From: Candidatus Methylophosphatis roskildensis
Lineage (GTDB): Bacteria > Pseudomonadota > Gammaproteobacteria > Burkholderiales > Rhodocyclaceae
Reading direction: 5' to 3'
DNA length: 64,000 nucleotides
Assembly: GCA_016708905.1 (NCBI GenBank)
Contig: JADJEV010000003.1
Span: 620,001 to 684,000 of the forward strand
Both the position numbers and the translations under genes were made by a program. Of this stretch, positions 38,810 to 48,110 are shown piece after piece. Position 1 is the first letter of the stretch. Each line of letters begins with the position of its first letter. Below the pieces are notes generated by a model. The model saw only the letters and a program-made list of their open reading frames with translations, made no database searches and was not told where the DNA came from.

Positions 38810-40417
38810 GTGACACGTTCGCCTGATCTCAAGGTCGGCGCCTTCGCGGCTTTGTATGTCCTTTGGCTGGGCAGCTGGCTGGTGTTGGGCGCCAAGGCGT
38901 TCGGCCCCTGCCATCACAATTGGGACGAGGCCACAATCGCGGCCGCCACCGGGCTGGCCGCGGTGCTGGCTTGCCGTCGCGCCGGCGCCCCGTACCGGGG
39001 TTTTCTGGCCATGCAGGGGTTTGCGTTCCTGCTGCTGGCGGGCGTATGGCTGACCTACGGGACGGGGGCGCCGTCTGCCTGTACGTCGGAAATCGTCGCC
39101 GACGATCCGTCCAATCTCTTTTCCAACGCGCTCTACGCCTTGAGCGTTTTTGCGATGCTGTGTGCGTGGTCCTTCCTTGCTCTAGTGCGCTGGCGGGGTG
39201 GGCCGCTTTCGCCGCTAACGATCCTGGTGTTCGCGGCGTTGATGGGTGGGCTAGGGGCGATCTTCGCCAGCTTCTACTGCAAGGAGTACGCGGGCGACAT
39301 GGGCAATGCGCTCGGTCGGCTCGATGGCGTGACCGCTGTACTTGAGTACTCGGTTCTGGTCACGGGTTTGCTGTGCGTGCTGCTCAAGGAGCGGCGTCTC
39401 GTGGTCTGGATGCTGATCGGTACGGTGATCCTGATGGCCAGCGACATGGCATACAGTGTCAAGAATGTGCCGGAACTCATCGATGCGGTCTGGATGTTCG
39501 GGCAATTCGTGATTCTCGCCACGGTGGCCGTGATGCCAAGGACTTCGGTGTGCAACGGATCCGAGCGCGCCATACCGCCGACCCGCGATAGGGCAACCGA
39601 CGGCCGCTCCGGGCTGTCGGGCGTGCTGATCCTGATTTCCCTCGGCGCCGCCCTGTTGTCGCCGCTGGTGTGGTTCCTGCCTATCGAGGCGGCCTGGAAG
39701 TCGCTGGTCTCGGTGCTGTTCGTCGTCGCGCTGGTCATGCTGCTGGTGTGGATCACCGATCGTTTTGACGACACCGTCACGTTTTTGCGTGAATACGTCG
39801 CGCGGACCCACTTGGGACGCCTCGAGTCGTCCGACTGGCAAGCCGCGCCGCCCAGGATTCGCGCAGCCCTTTATTCAACCGGGCTGGGCGCGTTTCTGGA
39901 TGGCTTTCGCGATTCGGCCACGCGCCTCAAACGCGAGGTGCTATTCCTCGGTCCCGAGCGCCTGTTCGGCCCCCCCGCGGCGCCCGCAGGCCCGCGCAAG
40001 GCGTCCTGCTTCATCGTCATGCCCTTCAGCCAGGAGTGGTCGGGCGACGTGCATCGCGTGATTGCCAAAACCTGCGCAGCGGCCGGCGTGCGCGCGGTGC
40101 GCGGCGACGACCTGTTCACGCCGACCGACATCCTCGACGACATCTGGAACGCAATCCACGCGGCGGACTTCATCGCTGCCGACATCACCGGGCGCAACCC
40201 CAACGTCCTCTATGAACTGGGCATTGCTCACACCCTTGCCAAGCCGGTGCTGATCCTGTCGCGCAACGCGGCCGACATTCCGATCGACCTGGCGACGCGG
40301 CGCGTGATCATCTACGGACAATCCGCCGAAGATTGGCGCGAAGATCTCACCGGCAAGATGGTGCAGGCGGTCGCGCGGATCATCACTGAATACGGCCTCA
40401 CGGTACAGAAGCCCTAG
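38810..40417 (+). CDS. Ten-helix membrane protein with C-terminal nucleoside deoxyribosyltransferase/TIR-like domain
   Basis: 535 residues from GTG 38810; the open frame continues upstream only through the miniature element. About ten hydrophobic segments are visible, the first GAFAALYVLWLGSWLVLGAK, others near FLLLAGVWLTYG, LTILVFAALMGGLGAIFASF, WMLIGTVILMASDMAYSV and VLFVVALVMLLVWI. From about residue 405 a cytoplasmic Rossmann-like domain reads SCFIVMPFSQEWSGDVHRVI, IWNAIHAADFIAADITGRNP and NVLYELGIAHTLAKPVLILS. This is the signature of the nucleoside 2-deoxyribosyltransferase-like/TIR-like proteins seen in stress and defence contexts. The ITGRNPNVLYELG loop contains the expected acidic active-site residue. 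Substrate and role unknown. No partner gene is obvious. Confidence 0.75.
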   Translation: MTRSPDLKVGAFAALYVLWLGSWLVLGAKAFGPCHHNWDEATIAAATGLAAVLACRRAGAPYRGFLAMQGFAFLLLAGVWLTYGTGAPSACTSEIVADDPSNLFSNALYALSVFAMLCAWSFLALVRWRGGPLSPLTILVFAALMGGLGAIFASFYCKEYAGDMGNALGRLDGVTAVLEYSVLVTGLLCVLLKERRLVVWMLIGTVILMASDMAYSVKNVPELIDAVWMFGQFVILATVAVMPRTSVCNGSERAIPPTRDRATDGRSGLSGVLILISLGAALLSPLVWFLPIEAAWKSLVSVLFVVALVMLLVWITDRFDDTVTFLREYVARTHLGRLESSDWQAAPPRIRAALYSTGLGAFLDGFRDSATRLKREVLFLGPERLFGPPAAPAGPRKASCFIVMPFSQEWSGDVHRVIAKTCAAAGVRAVRGDDLFTPTDILDDIWNAIHAADFIAADITGRNPNVLYELGIAHTLAKPVLILSRNAADIPIDLATRRVIIYGQSAEDWREDLTGKMVQAVARIITEYGLTVQKP

Positions 40418-40740
40418 AAAGAAGGATAAGGGAATCCAACGTCATAGCTTGGAGTATCGATTGCCTGACTGGCGGAGTCAGTCCCGGATGTCGCGCCGAA
40501 GGGTTGTGAAATGGCCGCCGGAATTGCGACGCTATCCCTGCCTGGGGTCAGGTAACCGGCGTCAGTTTGCCGCTCACGTGGCTCGAGGCACGAGCTGGCC
40601 TGGACGAACTGCGGCGGCTCGTCGTCGTCCTGTCCCTTCCAGGCGATGCGCTGATTGAACTCGTCGTCGGGCGTCGGTTGGGTCTGTGAATCGAACTGTT
40701 GGGACTGCGGGTCGGTGTCGCCCGACGCGGCATCGGCCAT
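40414..40740 (-). CDS. Hypothetical protein, 108 residues
   Basis: Minus-strand frame from ATG 40740 (MADAASGDTDPQSQQFDSQT) with GGGAG just upstream. The product is Gln/Pro/Asp-rich, probably disordered, without signal peptide or motif (FNQRIAWKGQDDDEPPQFVQ). It converges on the membrane protein gene with a 4-base overlap. Related text in other frames up to 41000 suggests a longer, frameshifted gene. Low certainty. Confidence 0.3.
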   Translation of the reverse strand: MADAASGDTDPQSQQFDSQTQPTPDDEFNQRIAWKGQDDDEPPQFVQASSCLEPRERQTDAGYLTPGRDSVAIPAAISQPFGATSGTDSASQAIDTPSYDVGFPYPSF

Positions 40741-41229
40741 CTCCCATAGCGGCGGGCCGCGGGACCGGTGACACGGCTACGCACCCGCCGGCACGTCCAA
40801 CTGAGGAATCTAGGATCAAACCTGAGCCGCGACGGGGAGCATCGCCCTGCCGGCTCGCCGGCTCGACGACCTGGACATTGCTGACCCAGTCGACCTTCTG
40901 AAATGCGGCACCGCACGCGCCAGGTTCGAGTGCTTGGTGGGGGCCGGGGCCGAGCAGCTGACCCGCAGAGATCGTTCCAGGCTGTTGCTGGAAGTGCATT
41001 CACCGCAGAACTTTCTCGCCGTTTCCCGCCTGCGGGTAATCTGGGAATATCTTGTCAGCATTGTCCGGCACCCGGACTGCCTGCCGTTTTCGCACTTCTG
41101 GATCGGGCACTGCTGGTTCTCATGTCAACCACTGCCGTAGTAACGTGCGAGCCGCGCGCGAGAGTTGCCGCCGGTCGCTCATGGAACGTATTATGGCGGC
41201 AATTGGTGTGGAGCCAAAAGGGGGTGCAG
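40741..41229. other. Region upstream of the muramidase gene
   Basis: Long open frames exist on both strands because of the high GC content, but no motif or ribosome site supports a gene. The muramidase promoter is presumably here. Confidence 0.3.
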
Positions 41230-42093
41230 ATGGCTAGCATCAGATCTTCGGTAGGGCGCGATGGCGTGAATAGTCCCAAGGATGTTCGCCTGGTACAGGA
41301 TCTGCTCAACGGCAGTAGCCATCCACCAAAGCCGGCACTGACGGTGGACGGCCAGGTCAGTCCCAGGACCATTGCGGCGATCGAATCTTTCCAGAAGCAC
41401 GTGCTCGATCGCAAGCGTCCCGACGGACGCGTGGATCCCGAGGGGCGAACGCTCGCCATGCTGGTCAAGAATTCCGCGGCACACGCGATGGAGGAGTCGA
41501 AGGATTTGCCGGAACCGCGGAGCGGGGCGCGCCTCGGAGAAGGCGACTATCTGCGGGCGGCCCAATCGCTCGCCTGCGAGGTCGCGTGCGTCAAGGCGGT
41601 GACTGAAGTGGAATCGCGCGGCGGCGGCTTTCTTGCCTCCGCAAGGCCGAAGATTCTGTTCGAGGCGCATATCTTTTCCAAGCGCACCCAGCACAAGTAC
41701 GACACGACGCATCCGGATGTTTCCAGCGCCAAGTGGGACAAGAAGCTCTACAAGGGTGGAGAGAAAGAGTACGCGCGGCTGGCCAAAGCCATGTCGCTCG
41801 ATCGCAGGGCCGCCTTGGAGTCGGCGTCGTGGGGGCTGTTCCAGATCATGGGCTTCCACTACCGGAAGACTGGGTTTGCATCAATCGATGCCTACGTCGA
41901 AGCCATGTTCGAATCGGAGGGCCGGCAACTGGATGCGTTCATCAATTTCATTCAAGCCAACGGACTTGACGAACGACTGCGGAGCCGACGCTGGGCCGAA
42001 TTCGCTAAAGGCTACAACGGACCTCGCTTTGCAGAGAACCAGTACGACCGCAAACTGCAGACTGCCTATGAGAAACACCGCGCCCTGGGATAG
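41230..42093 (+). CDS. Peptidoglycan-binding N-acetylmuramidase (DUF3380)
   Basis: 287 residues from ATG 41230 behind AAGGGGG. Residues 1-80 form a peptidoglycan-binding domain 1-like repeat (SPKDVRLVQDLLNGSSHPPK; DGQVSPRTIAAIESFQKHVL). Residues 105-285 are the DUF3380 muramidase domain: VKAVTEVESRGGGFLASARP with the catalytic Glu, ILFEAHIFSKRTQHKYD, ALESASWGLFQIMGFHYRKT and FAKGYNGPRFAENQYDRKLQ. Such enzymes cleave the MurNAc-GlcNAc bond and occur as phage endolysins and secreted antibacterial effectors. There is no signal peptide. The gene is followed after six bases by a small secreted protein gene, an arrangement common for effector-immunity pairs. Confidence 0.85.
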   Translation: MASIRSSVGRDGVNSPKDVRLVQDLLNGSSHPPKPALTVDGQVSPRTIAAIESFQKHVLDRKRPDGRVDPEGRTLAMLVKNSAAHAMEESKDLPEPRSGARLGEGDYLRAAQSLACEVACVKAVTEVESRGGGFLASARPKILFEAHIFSKRTQHKYDTTHPDVSSAKWDKKLYKGGEKEYARLAKAMSLDRRAALESASWGLFQIMGFHYRKTGFASIDAYVEAMFESEGRQLDAFINFIQANGLDERLRSRRWAEFAKGYNGPRFAENQYDRKLQTAYEKHRALG

Positions 42094-42099
42094 GCGGCG

Positions 42100-42630
42100 A
42101 TGAGAGCGGCAGTCGTTTCCTTGTACTGCGCATTTGCGTTGACCGGGGCCAGCGTAGGCTGGGCCGCAAATTCTCTGCCGCCGTCGCTTTGCCTGCGCGA
42201 TGAGCGGACGGTTTTCAGTTGTCCGCTCGAGAATGATTCCAGGGTCGTATCGTTATGCGGTTCCCGCGATCTCGGCGAGGGCGCCGGATACCTGCAATAT
42301 CGCTTCGGACGGAGCGGCAATGTCGAACTGGAGTTTCCGAGGCAGCGGCCCGACAGCTGGAAGGCATTTCGCTACAGCCGCTATTCGCGATTTCAGGTCG
42401 ACCGCTTCTCGGTGAGTTTTTCGATCAGGGACCACACCTACACGTTGTTCGATAACTACGAGGGCGAGATGGAACCGGCAACCCATGAGGCAGGGATTAC
42501 GATCACGCGGTCGGGCAAGACTGTAGGAGAGTGGCTGTGTCGCTGCCCAGGCAGCGGCAACCTGCGCGCACTGCAGTCGATCGTACCCTGCGACAAGGAT
42601 GATGTATTGAACATGGGCGGCTGCGGCTGA
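42100..42630 (+). CDS. Secreted small protein, candidate immunity protein of the muramidase
   Basis: 176 residues from ATG 42100, six bases after the muramidase stop. The N-terminus MRAAVVSLYCAFALTGASVG with cleavage after GWA or WAA is a Sec signal peptide. The mature part has six cysteines (LCLRDERTVFSCPLEN; LCGSRDLG; WLCRCPGSG; VPCDKD; GGCG) and beta-rich text (FQVDRFSVSFSIRDHTYTLF), consistent with a disulfide-bonded periplasmic protein. Family not recognised. Neighbourhood and location suggest that it protects the cell wall against the muramidase (inference). Confidence 0.65.
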   Translation: MRAAVVSLYCAFALTGASVGWAANSLPPSLCLRDERTVFSCPLENDSRVVSLCGSRDLGEGAGYLQYRFGRSGNVELEFPRQRPDSWKAFRYSRYSRFQVDRFSVSFSIRDHTYTLFDNYEGEMEPATHEAGITITRSGKTVGEWLCRCPGSGNLRALQSIVPCDKDDVLNMGGCG

Positions 42631-42712
42631 CAGGCGCGCGGCTGTGAGTGGCGAAATCACAGTCAGGCCCCAATCGGTATCTTGAACAGACCGTGCTTAT
42701 CCGGTTGTCACA

Positions 42713-42806
42713 CCCGAGTTTGATACTTGCTAGGGACATATCGGCGGAGAGTGGCGTAGCACAAGGGTTTCTGGGCGATGCCGGAAATGGGCGTGTATGT
42801 AGGCGG
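42713..42806 (-). mobile_element. Degenerate end of an IS1634-type element
   Basis: CCCGAGTTTGATACTTGCTA and GGGCGTGTATGTAGGCGG parallel the left ends at 23658 and 27279 with many substitutions. No transposase follows. An old solitary end. Confidence 0.55.
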
Positions 42807-42902
42807 AATCTGGCAGTGCAATCCTTCTTCTGTAAAAACTTCCGAGACGGATCTCTTCGGATGAGAAGATCACGATTGAAAGGTGAGGTATTTTTTTACA
42901 GT

Positions 42903-43354
42903 CATCCATTCTTCATCGCACTCGGCGAGCAGTGCGGAGACTAAGCGCAGGCACGATGCGGCGTTGGGAAAGATCGAAGCTGCACGAGTTCCGCGCTTGA
43001 TTTCGCGGTTGATGCGTTCGAGGCCGTTGGCGGTTCGCAGGCGGATGCGATAAGCCTGCGGGAAATCGAAGGCGGTGAATCCGTCGGCCAGATTGGCCTC
43101 GGCCCATTCGGCCAGTTTCGGGGCATCTTTCGCCCACGCCTCGACAGCCTACTTGAGCAGACGCTCGGCCTCCGCCTTGTCCGGGGCGTTGAAGATCGAG
43201 CGGATGCGTACGCCAATGGTTTTGCGCTGGTTGAGGCGAGAAATGTAGGACTGGGCGTTCTGCTGCAGATAGAACTGGCAGCGCTGCCAGGGCAGCCTCC
43301 ACTGCCGCGCAGCGCGCTGGAGCGCCCTGTCCCACTCCTGCCGTGCTTGACAAA
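42903..43354 (-). pseudogene. IS256-family transposase fragment
   Basis: Minus strand from 43354: CQARQEWDRALQRAARQWRL, PWQRCQFYLQQNAQSYISRL, RSIFNAPDKAEAERLLK. An amber stop follows near 43155, then AVEAWAKDAPKLAEWAEANL, LRTANGLERINREIKRGTRA and SALLAECDEEWMT. This is the C-terminal half of an IS256-type transposase. Its 5' side is cut by the ISNCY element at 43355. It differs from the IS256 fragment at 37432. Confidence 0.75.
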
Positions 43355-43559
43355 TAGTGCTTGACCGAAAACCCCTTCCTCCCAGCATCCGCAAAGGATT
43401 CCGAGGATCTTGCTGAGACGAAGAACGGATGGCCGACGCGGCCAACTGCGGTGAAAGGACCGAACTACGGGCCGGGTAGCACGTTGGGATGGAAATCTTC
43501 GCGCCAGAAGAAGTGCGGAAGCGGTTGGCAAGAAAATCTTCGCTTCGTTCCGGAATGCC

Positions 43560-43588
43560 TGGCACCTGTAACCCATCGACATTATAAT
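43560..43588 (+). promoter_or_regulatory. Possible ISNCY transposase promoter
   Basis: A perfect TATAAT at 43583-43588 with a weak TGGCAC 17 bases upstream, 48 bases ahead of the transposase ATG at 43636. Confidence 0.4.
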
Positions 43589-43635
43589 TGTAGGTATTGA
43601 AAACCCCGATCAAGCAATTCCCCCGGAGGCAGGCG

Positions 43636-45141
43636 ATGCGCGTTGTCCAGAATACCCAGATGCACATCGGCGAAGTCGATGTATCGCGAATCCTCCTCGA
43701 CCCCAAGTCACGCGACGACATCCCGCAGGTTCTGAGAGGTCTGCAGCAGCTGTACAAAGACCCGGCCACGCGCGCAAAGCTCTTCCAATTGCTCGACTCG
43801 GAAATAGCTCCGCAGATCGACAAGCGAACGGGGCGCCCCGGAATGACGCTCTGGTCGATCTTCGTCTGCGGCGTGATCCGGCTTGACCTGAACATCGACT
43901 ACGACCGTCTGCATGAGTTGGTCAATCAGCACAACAGCATCCGGCAAATGCTCGGACACGGGTTGTTCGATCCGACCTCGTACCACCACCAGACGCTCAA
44001 GGACAATGTCACGCTATTCACGCCGGAACTGCTCGACAAGATCAACCAGATTGTCGTCGAGGCCGGTCACGAACTGGTAAAAAAAAAGGACGGCGAAGTC
44101 CTGCGTGGGCGTTGCGACTCTTTCGTAGTTGAGACCGACGTGCATTACCCGACCGATATCAACCTGCTCTTTGACGCCACGCGCAAGGTGATCGAACTGA
44201 CGGCGCGTCTGGGCTCCGATCAAGGGCTCCCCGACTGGCGGCAGCACGCCTACAACGTCAGGCACCTCAAGCGGCACCTGCGCGCCGCGCAGAACGCGAA
44301 GCACAGCAAGGCCCGCAACGAGGCGCAGAAAGCGACGAACGACACGCGCATGATCGAGGCGCACAAGACCTACCTGGAGGTCGCCCAAGGCTATCTGGAC
44401 AAGGCCCGGGAAACCCTGGCCAAGACTGAATCTTACGGCGGTGCCGGCGGTGTCGAATACCTGGTCGCCAAAATCCAGATCGAAACGTTCATGAAACATG
44501 CCGACCGGCAAATCGACCAGACCCGGCGGCGGGTCATTCTCGGAGAAACGATCCCCCATGCCGAGAAAGTGTTTTCGGTATTCGAGACGCACACCGAATG
44601 GATCAGCAAGGGCAAGGCCGGCGTGCCGGTCGAACTGGGCTTGCGGGTCTGCATCCTGGAAGACCAGCATCGCTTCGTCCTGCATCATCGGGTGATGGAA
44701 AAACAGACGGACGACCAGGTGACGGTGGCCATGGTCAAGGAAACGAAGGAGCGCTTCGCCGACCTGGAGGCCTGTAGCTTTGACAAGGGATTCCATTCCC
44801 CGACCAACCAACAGGAACTGCAGGCCCATCTGAAACTGGTGGCGCTGCCGAGGAAGGGCAAGCTGTCGCAACAGGCGCAAGCGGTAGAGAGTTCAGAACA
44901 CTTCGTCAAGGCACGACGTCGGCACTCGGCGGTCGAGTCGGCAATCAACGCGCTCGAGGTGCATGGCCTTGATCGCTGTCCGGATCAGGGCATTCGCGGC
45001 TTCAAGCGCTACGTCGCGCTAGCGGTGGTGGCGAGGAACGTCCATCGCATCGGCGCGATCCTGAAAGAACGGGAAAACCGGCGGGCGAAGCGCGCAACCC
45101 GGTATGCACAACGTGACTCGCCCCACAAACTGGCGGCATAA
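43636..45141 (+). CDS. ISNCY-family transposase, intact
   Basis: 501 residues from ATG 43636 behind GGAGG; an in-frame TTG at 43597 lacks such a site. The N-terminus RVVQNTQMHIGEVDVSRILL and the later text SFVVETDVHYPTDINLLFDA (first catalytic Asp region), ACSFDKGFHSPTNQQELQAH (second) and RRRHSAVESAINALEVHGLD (Glu region) fit the large single-protein transposases grouped as ISNCY. No frame break is seen, so this element may be able to transpose. Confidence 0.85.
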   Translation: MRVVQNTQMHIGEVDVSRILLDPKSRDDIPQVLRGLQQLYKDPATRAKLFQLLDSEIAPQIDKRTGRPGMTLWSIFVCGVIRLDLNIDYDRLHELVNQHNSIRQMLGHGLFDPTSYHHQTLKDNVTLFTPELLDKINQIVVEAGHELVKKKDGEVLRGRCDSFVVETDVHYPTDINLLFDATRKVIELTARLGSDQGLPDWRQHAYNVRHLKRHLRAAQNAKHSKARNEAQKATNDTRMIEAHKTYLEVAQGYLDKARETLAKTESYGGAGGVEYLVAKIQIETFMKHADRQIDQTRRRVILGETIPHAEKVFSVFETHTEWISKGKAGVPVELGLRVCILEDQHRFVLHHRVMEKQTDDQVTVAMVKETKERFADLEACSFDKGFHSPTNQQELQAHLKLVALPRKGKLSQQAQAVESSEHFVKARRRHSAVESAINALEVHGLDRCPDQGIRGFKRYVALAVVARNVHRIGAILKERENRRAKRATRYAQRDSPHKLAA

Positions 45142-45341
45142 CCGCCGCCAAGCCCGCAGATCATCGAGTGATTCTGGAAGTCACCGGACAAGCTCGCCAT
45201 AACAATATGCCAATTGGCACTAAAGAGTATAAATGCATAGCAATTGGCGGGCGGGACATGGGCAAACCGCAAAGACCATGACGCGGGAGAGCGAAGAGCG
45301 GGTGCGATCTTCGAAAAAACAGGGTTTTTGGTCAAGCACTA

Positions 45342-45523
45342 AATACGCTTGGCGCCCGCATTGTCATAGGCTGTTTTAGACGCCGATCGCCGCTCGTAGA
45401 CCGAAGCAAAAGTGTCAGCGCTTTCTCGTTGTTGCTCACTCTACCGTCGCGCGGGTTGCTGACAACTTTGCCGTCACTCCAAGCGAAGCAACGTTGTCAG
45501 TTCGCATCGTGCGAAGAAAAGTT
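45342..45523. repeat. Short repeats left of ISL3 copy B
   Basis: GAAGCAAAAGTGTCAGC near 45404, GCTGACAACTTTGC at 45458 and AAGCAACGTTGTCAGTTCGC near 45486 are variants of one motif in both orientations. The last recurs inverted at about 47497-47520 on the other side of the element. Confidence 0.5.
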
Positions 45524-47450
45524 GGGTCTTCCGCACTTTGTGTGACGCCGGTGGTGTGCTTGATTTTAGACTGATCGAGCCTTACCTAGAGCAGCATGAA
45601 GAGTAAGGTTCTCGATGGAATCGAACGAATTTTGGCTCGCGCCAGTAAGCGTGTGGTGTGTTTCGTCGATGATGACAGCAAGATCAACGTCAAGGCCTGC
45701 AGCACCGTTCGTTCGGCACCGTGTCCGGACTGCCAAAGTTGGAGCGATCGGCTCCATGGCAGCTATGTCCGCTGTCTTACCGAACGCCCGAGCCTGGAAC
45801 AGCAGGTCGTAATATTTGTTGAGATCCGTCGCTTTAAGTGCCCGAGCGCCGATTGTCCCCGCCGAACGTTCGCCGAGGACATCCAATCTCTGGCAGGGCG
45901 ACATCAACGGCGAACACGATCTCAGGCACGAGCGCTACAAGCGCTGGGTCACGCCCTCGGTGGAGCGGCTGCTGCTCGCCTGGCCACGAACTTAGGAATT
46001 CATGCCAGTGCGGACACCGTGCTGCGCGAGGTGCGCCGAGCTGGGGTGGGCAAGCAGAGGGTCCCTCCTCAGGTTGTCGGCATTGACGACTGGGCGATTG
46101 CACGGGGTCACCACTATGGGACGATCATTGTCGACCTGGAGCGCCGCGAGCCGATCGAGGTGTTCGCTGGTCGGGAGACGACCGTGGTCGCCGACTGGCT
46201 GCGCGACAACCCCAGCATCAGGATTGTTGCCCGAGACCGTGCGGGTGCGTATTCAGAGGCGGTAGAACTTGCACTGCCTGCGGCGCAGCAGGTATCCGAT
46301 CGCTGGCACCTGTTGGGCAATCTTCGCGACAACGTCGAGAGTATGCTGCACCGCCTGGGGCCACAGTTGCGTCAGGCCGCGCAGCAGGTCGAGGTCGGTA
46401 GCGTTCCGATGGGCCGGCAAGGGTTGCCGCGCGGAACAGCTCTTCGAGGATGGCAGCGCCTGAGCGACGACCGGCGCGCCGCACGATTGGCCCGCTACGA
46501 GGAGGTGATGGCCCTGCACGCGCAGGGCCGCACGATGAAGGGCATCGCCCGCGAGTTGTCGATCGACCATCGCACGGTGCGCAAGTTCGTCACCGCTCGC
46601 GCCTTTCCGGAGCGCGCCCGCAGGACGCGAGGCCCAACGCCGCTGGACGCGCATCGCGGATACATCGAGGAACGCATCCGGCAGGGCTGCCATAGCCCGA
46701 GACTGCTTTGGAAGGAGCTCCGAGAGCGCGGCTACACGGGAAGTCGCGCTGCCGTGCGGGACTGCGTCTTGCGCCTGCTCACGCCTCAAGGAAAGGACCC
46801 GCTGGTCAAGCAGCCTCCTCGCACGATGGCCTGCCCGTCGCCTCGGCGCGCGTTCGGCTGGCTTGCCGGCTGGAAGAAGCTCAACCCGGATCGGCCGCAA
46901 GGCGATGAGCACGAGCGGTTCGTGGAGGCACTTTGCGTACTTGAACCGTCGGTGGCCGTGGTTCGTAGCCTCACGCGACAGTTCCTTGGCATGATGCACC
47001 GCCGTCACCCGAAGAATTCGACAAATGGCTCAAGCGCCTGGAAAGCTGTGGTGTGAAGGAGCTTGAGCGGTTCGCTGCCAGCCTGCGCTCTGACCTACCG
47101 GCGGTGCGAGCGGCCTTCACGTTGCCGTGGAGTAACGGTCAGACCGAAGGGCATGTCAATCGCCTCAAATTTCTTAAGCGGCAAATGTACGGTCGAGCGA
47201 GCGTGGAGCTGCTAAGGCTTCGGGCATTGAACCCGAACTGAGATGCTCGACCCGCCAAGGCAGGCGCCGACCGCGAGCACCATCGAACCAGCAGGCTCCA
47301 AACCCGTCGTCAAGCGCTTGTGCCTCCGGCACAAGCGTAGCGCGCCGGTCAACGCATGTCAAACGAATGCCGCGCGGCCGCCACGTTAATCGCTCCGAGT
47401 GACGACCATAATTTCCGATCCACCGGCGTCACACAAAGTGCGGAAGACCC
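45524..47450 (+). mobile_element. ISL3-family element B
   Basis: A 1927-bp element with ends GGGTCTTCCGCACTTTGTGT / inverse. The inverted similarity continues outward on both sides (GCGAAG-A/C-AAAGTT), so the true ends may lie 10-15 bases further out. Confidence 0.85.
45596..47241 (+). pseudogene. ISL3-family transposase (copy B), frameshifted
   Basis: ATG 45596. Very similar to copy A apart from the N-terminal 35 residues and scattered changes (VVGIDDWAIARGHHYGTIIV, DRWHLLGNLRDNVESML). The frame is lost near 47005 (CGCCGTCACCCG, two bases shorter than copy A). The C-terminal 60 residues resume from about 47053 in another frame to 47241. Confidence 0.85.
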
Positions 47451-47838
47451 AACTTTGCTTCGCTCTACGCTTCTTGCCTCTGATGCGAGTGCCTCTGATG
47501 CGAGTTGACAACTTTGCTTTCTTTCGAGTGCCAGAAAAGTTGTTAGCAAACCGGAGCACCTCAGAGTGAACGAGGAGCCAGAACCGCTAACAACATTGCT
47601 TTCCTCTACGCCAAGCGACGCTGTGCCGCCCCGCTGCACCTCGGCGAGCCTCCGTGTAGCGGCCCGCCCCATGCCATTCGATTGACTTCGGCCACCACCA
47701 CATTACAATCCCCATAGCCACTGCCGTCGCGGTCCAGTCCAACCAGGATTGTTTGCCACCATGACCCTGCGCTCCGGCCCTCAACCACTTCCGCTGCGGC
47801 GGATAAACGGTATTCGATAGACATCAAGGGGGGGAAAC
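47451..47838. other. Repeat-rich spacer between ISL3 copy B and the split membrane gene
   Basis: Contains TTGACAACTTTGC (near 47508), AAAAGTTGTTAGC (near 47535), GCTAACAACATTGCTTTCC (near 47588) and a doubled GTGCCTCTGATGCGAGT-like unit (47480-47505). No gene recognised. The last 30 bases supply the AAGGGGGGG ribosome site of the gene at 47839. Confidence 0.45.
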
Positions 47839-48031
47839 GTGACCGAAACAACCGATGAGCAAACTGGCCGCCCGGCGATCGTAAGCAACGCTGTGAAACT
47901 ACTCTATGTGACCCTCGGAATCGGCGTTCCACGGGCTGTCTTGGAATTTCAGACATTGGTCAAACAAGCGCCCGCGACTTTCATTCTTCTTCTTTGGGTT
48001 GTGATATTTGGCGTAACGTGGTTCCTGATAT
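47839..48031 (+). pseudogene. Small membrane protein, 5' part (split by IS21)
   Basis: From GTG 47839, with a strong G-rich ribosome site upstream: MTETTDEQTGRPAIVSNAVK, then two hydrophobic segments (LLYVTLGIGVPRAVL; TFILLLWVVIFGVTWFLI). At 48031 the IS21 element begins. The reading frame continues exactly at 51001 if the IS and one 7-base duplicate are removed. The reconstructed protein has 136 residues with four hydrophobic segments. Family not recognised. Confidence 0.75.
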
Positions 48032-48110
48032 CCCCGGCGGCCACTTGAAATTCCTCCACCTGTGGCCAGGTCAAAATCCCCCAGGGGCGAGGACAGGAGT
48101 GTGGGGATTG

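Larger units (their letters stand above)
43355..45341 (+). mobile_element. ISNCY-type insertion sequence
   Basis: A 1987-bp element with inverted ends TAGTGCTTGACC followed by (G/A)AAAACCC. It lies in the IS256 fragment at 42903. A target duplication of at most two bases (AA) is visible. It contains the only uninterrupted DDE transposase in the window apart from IS21. Confidence 0.75.
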
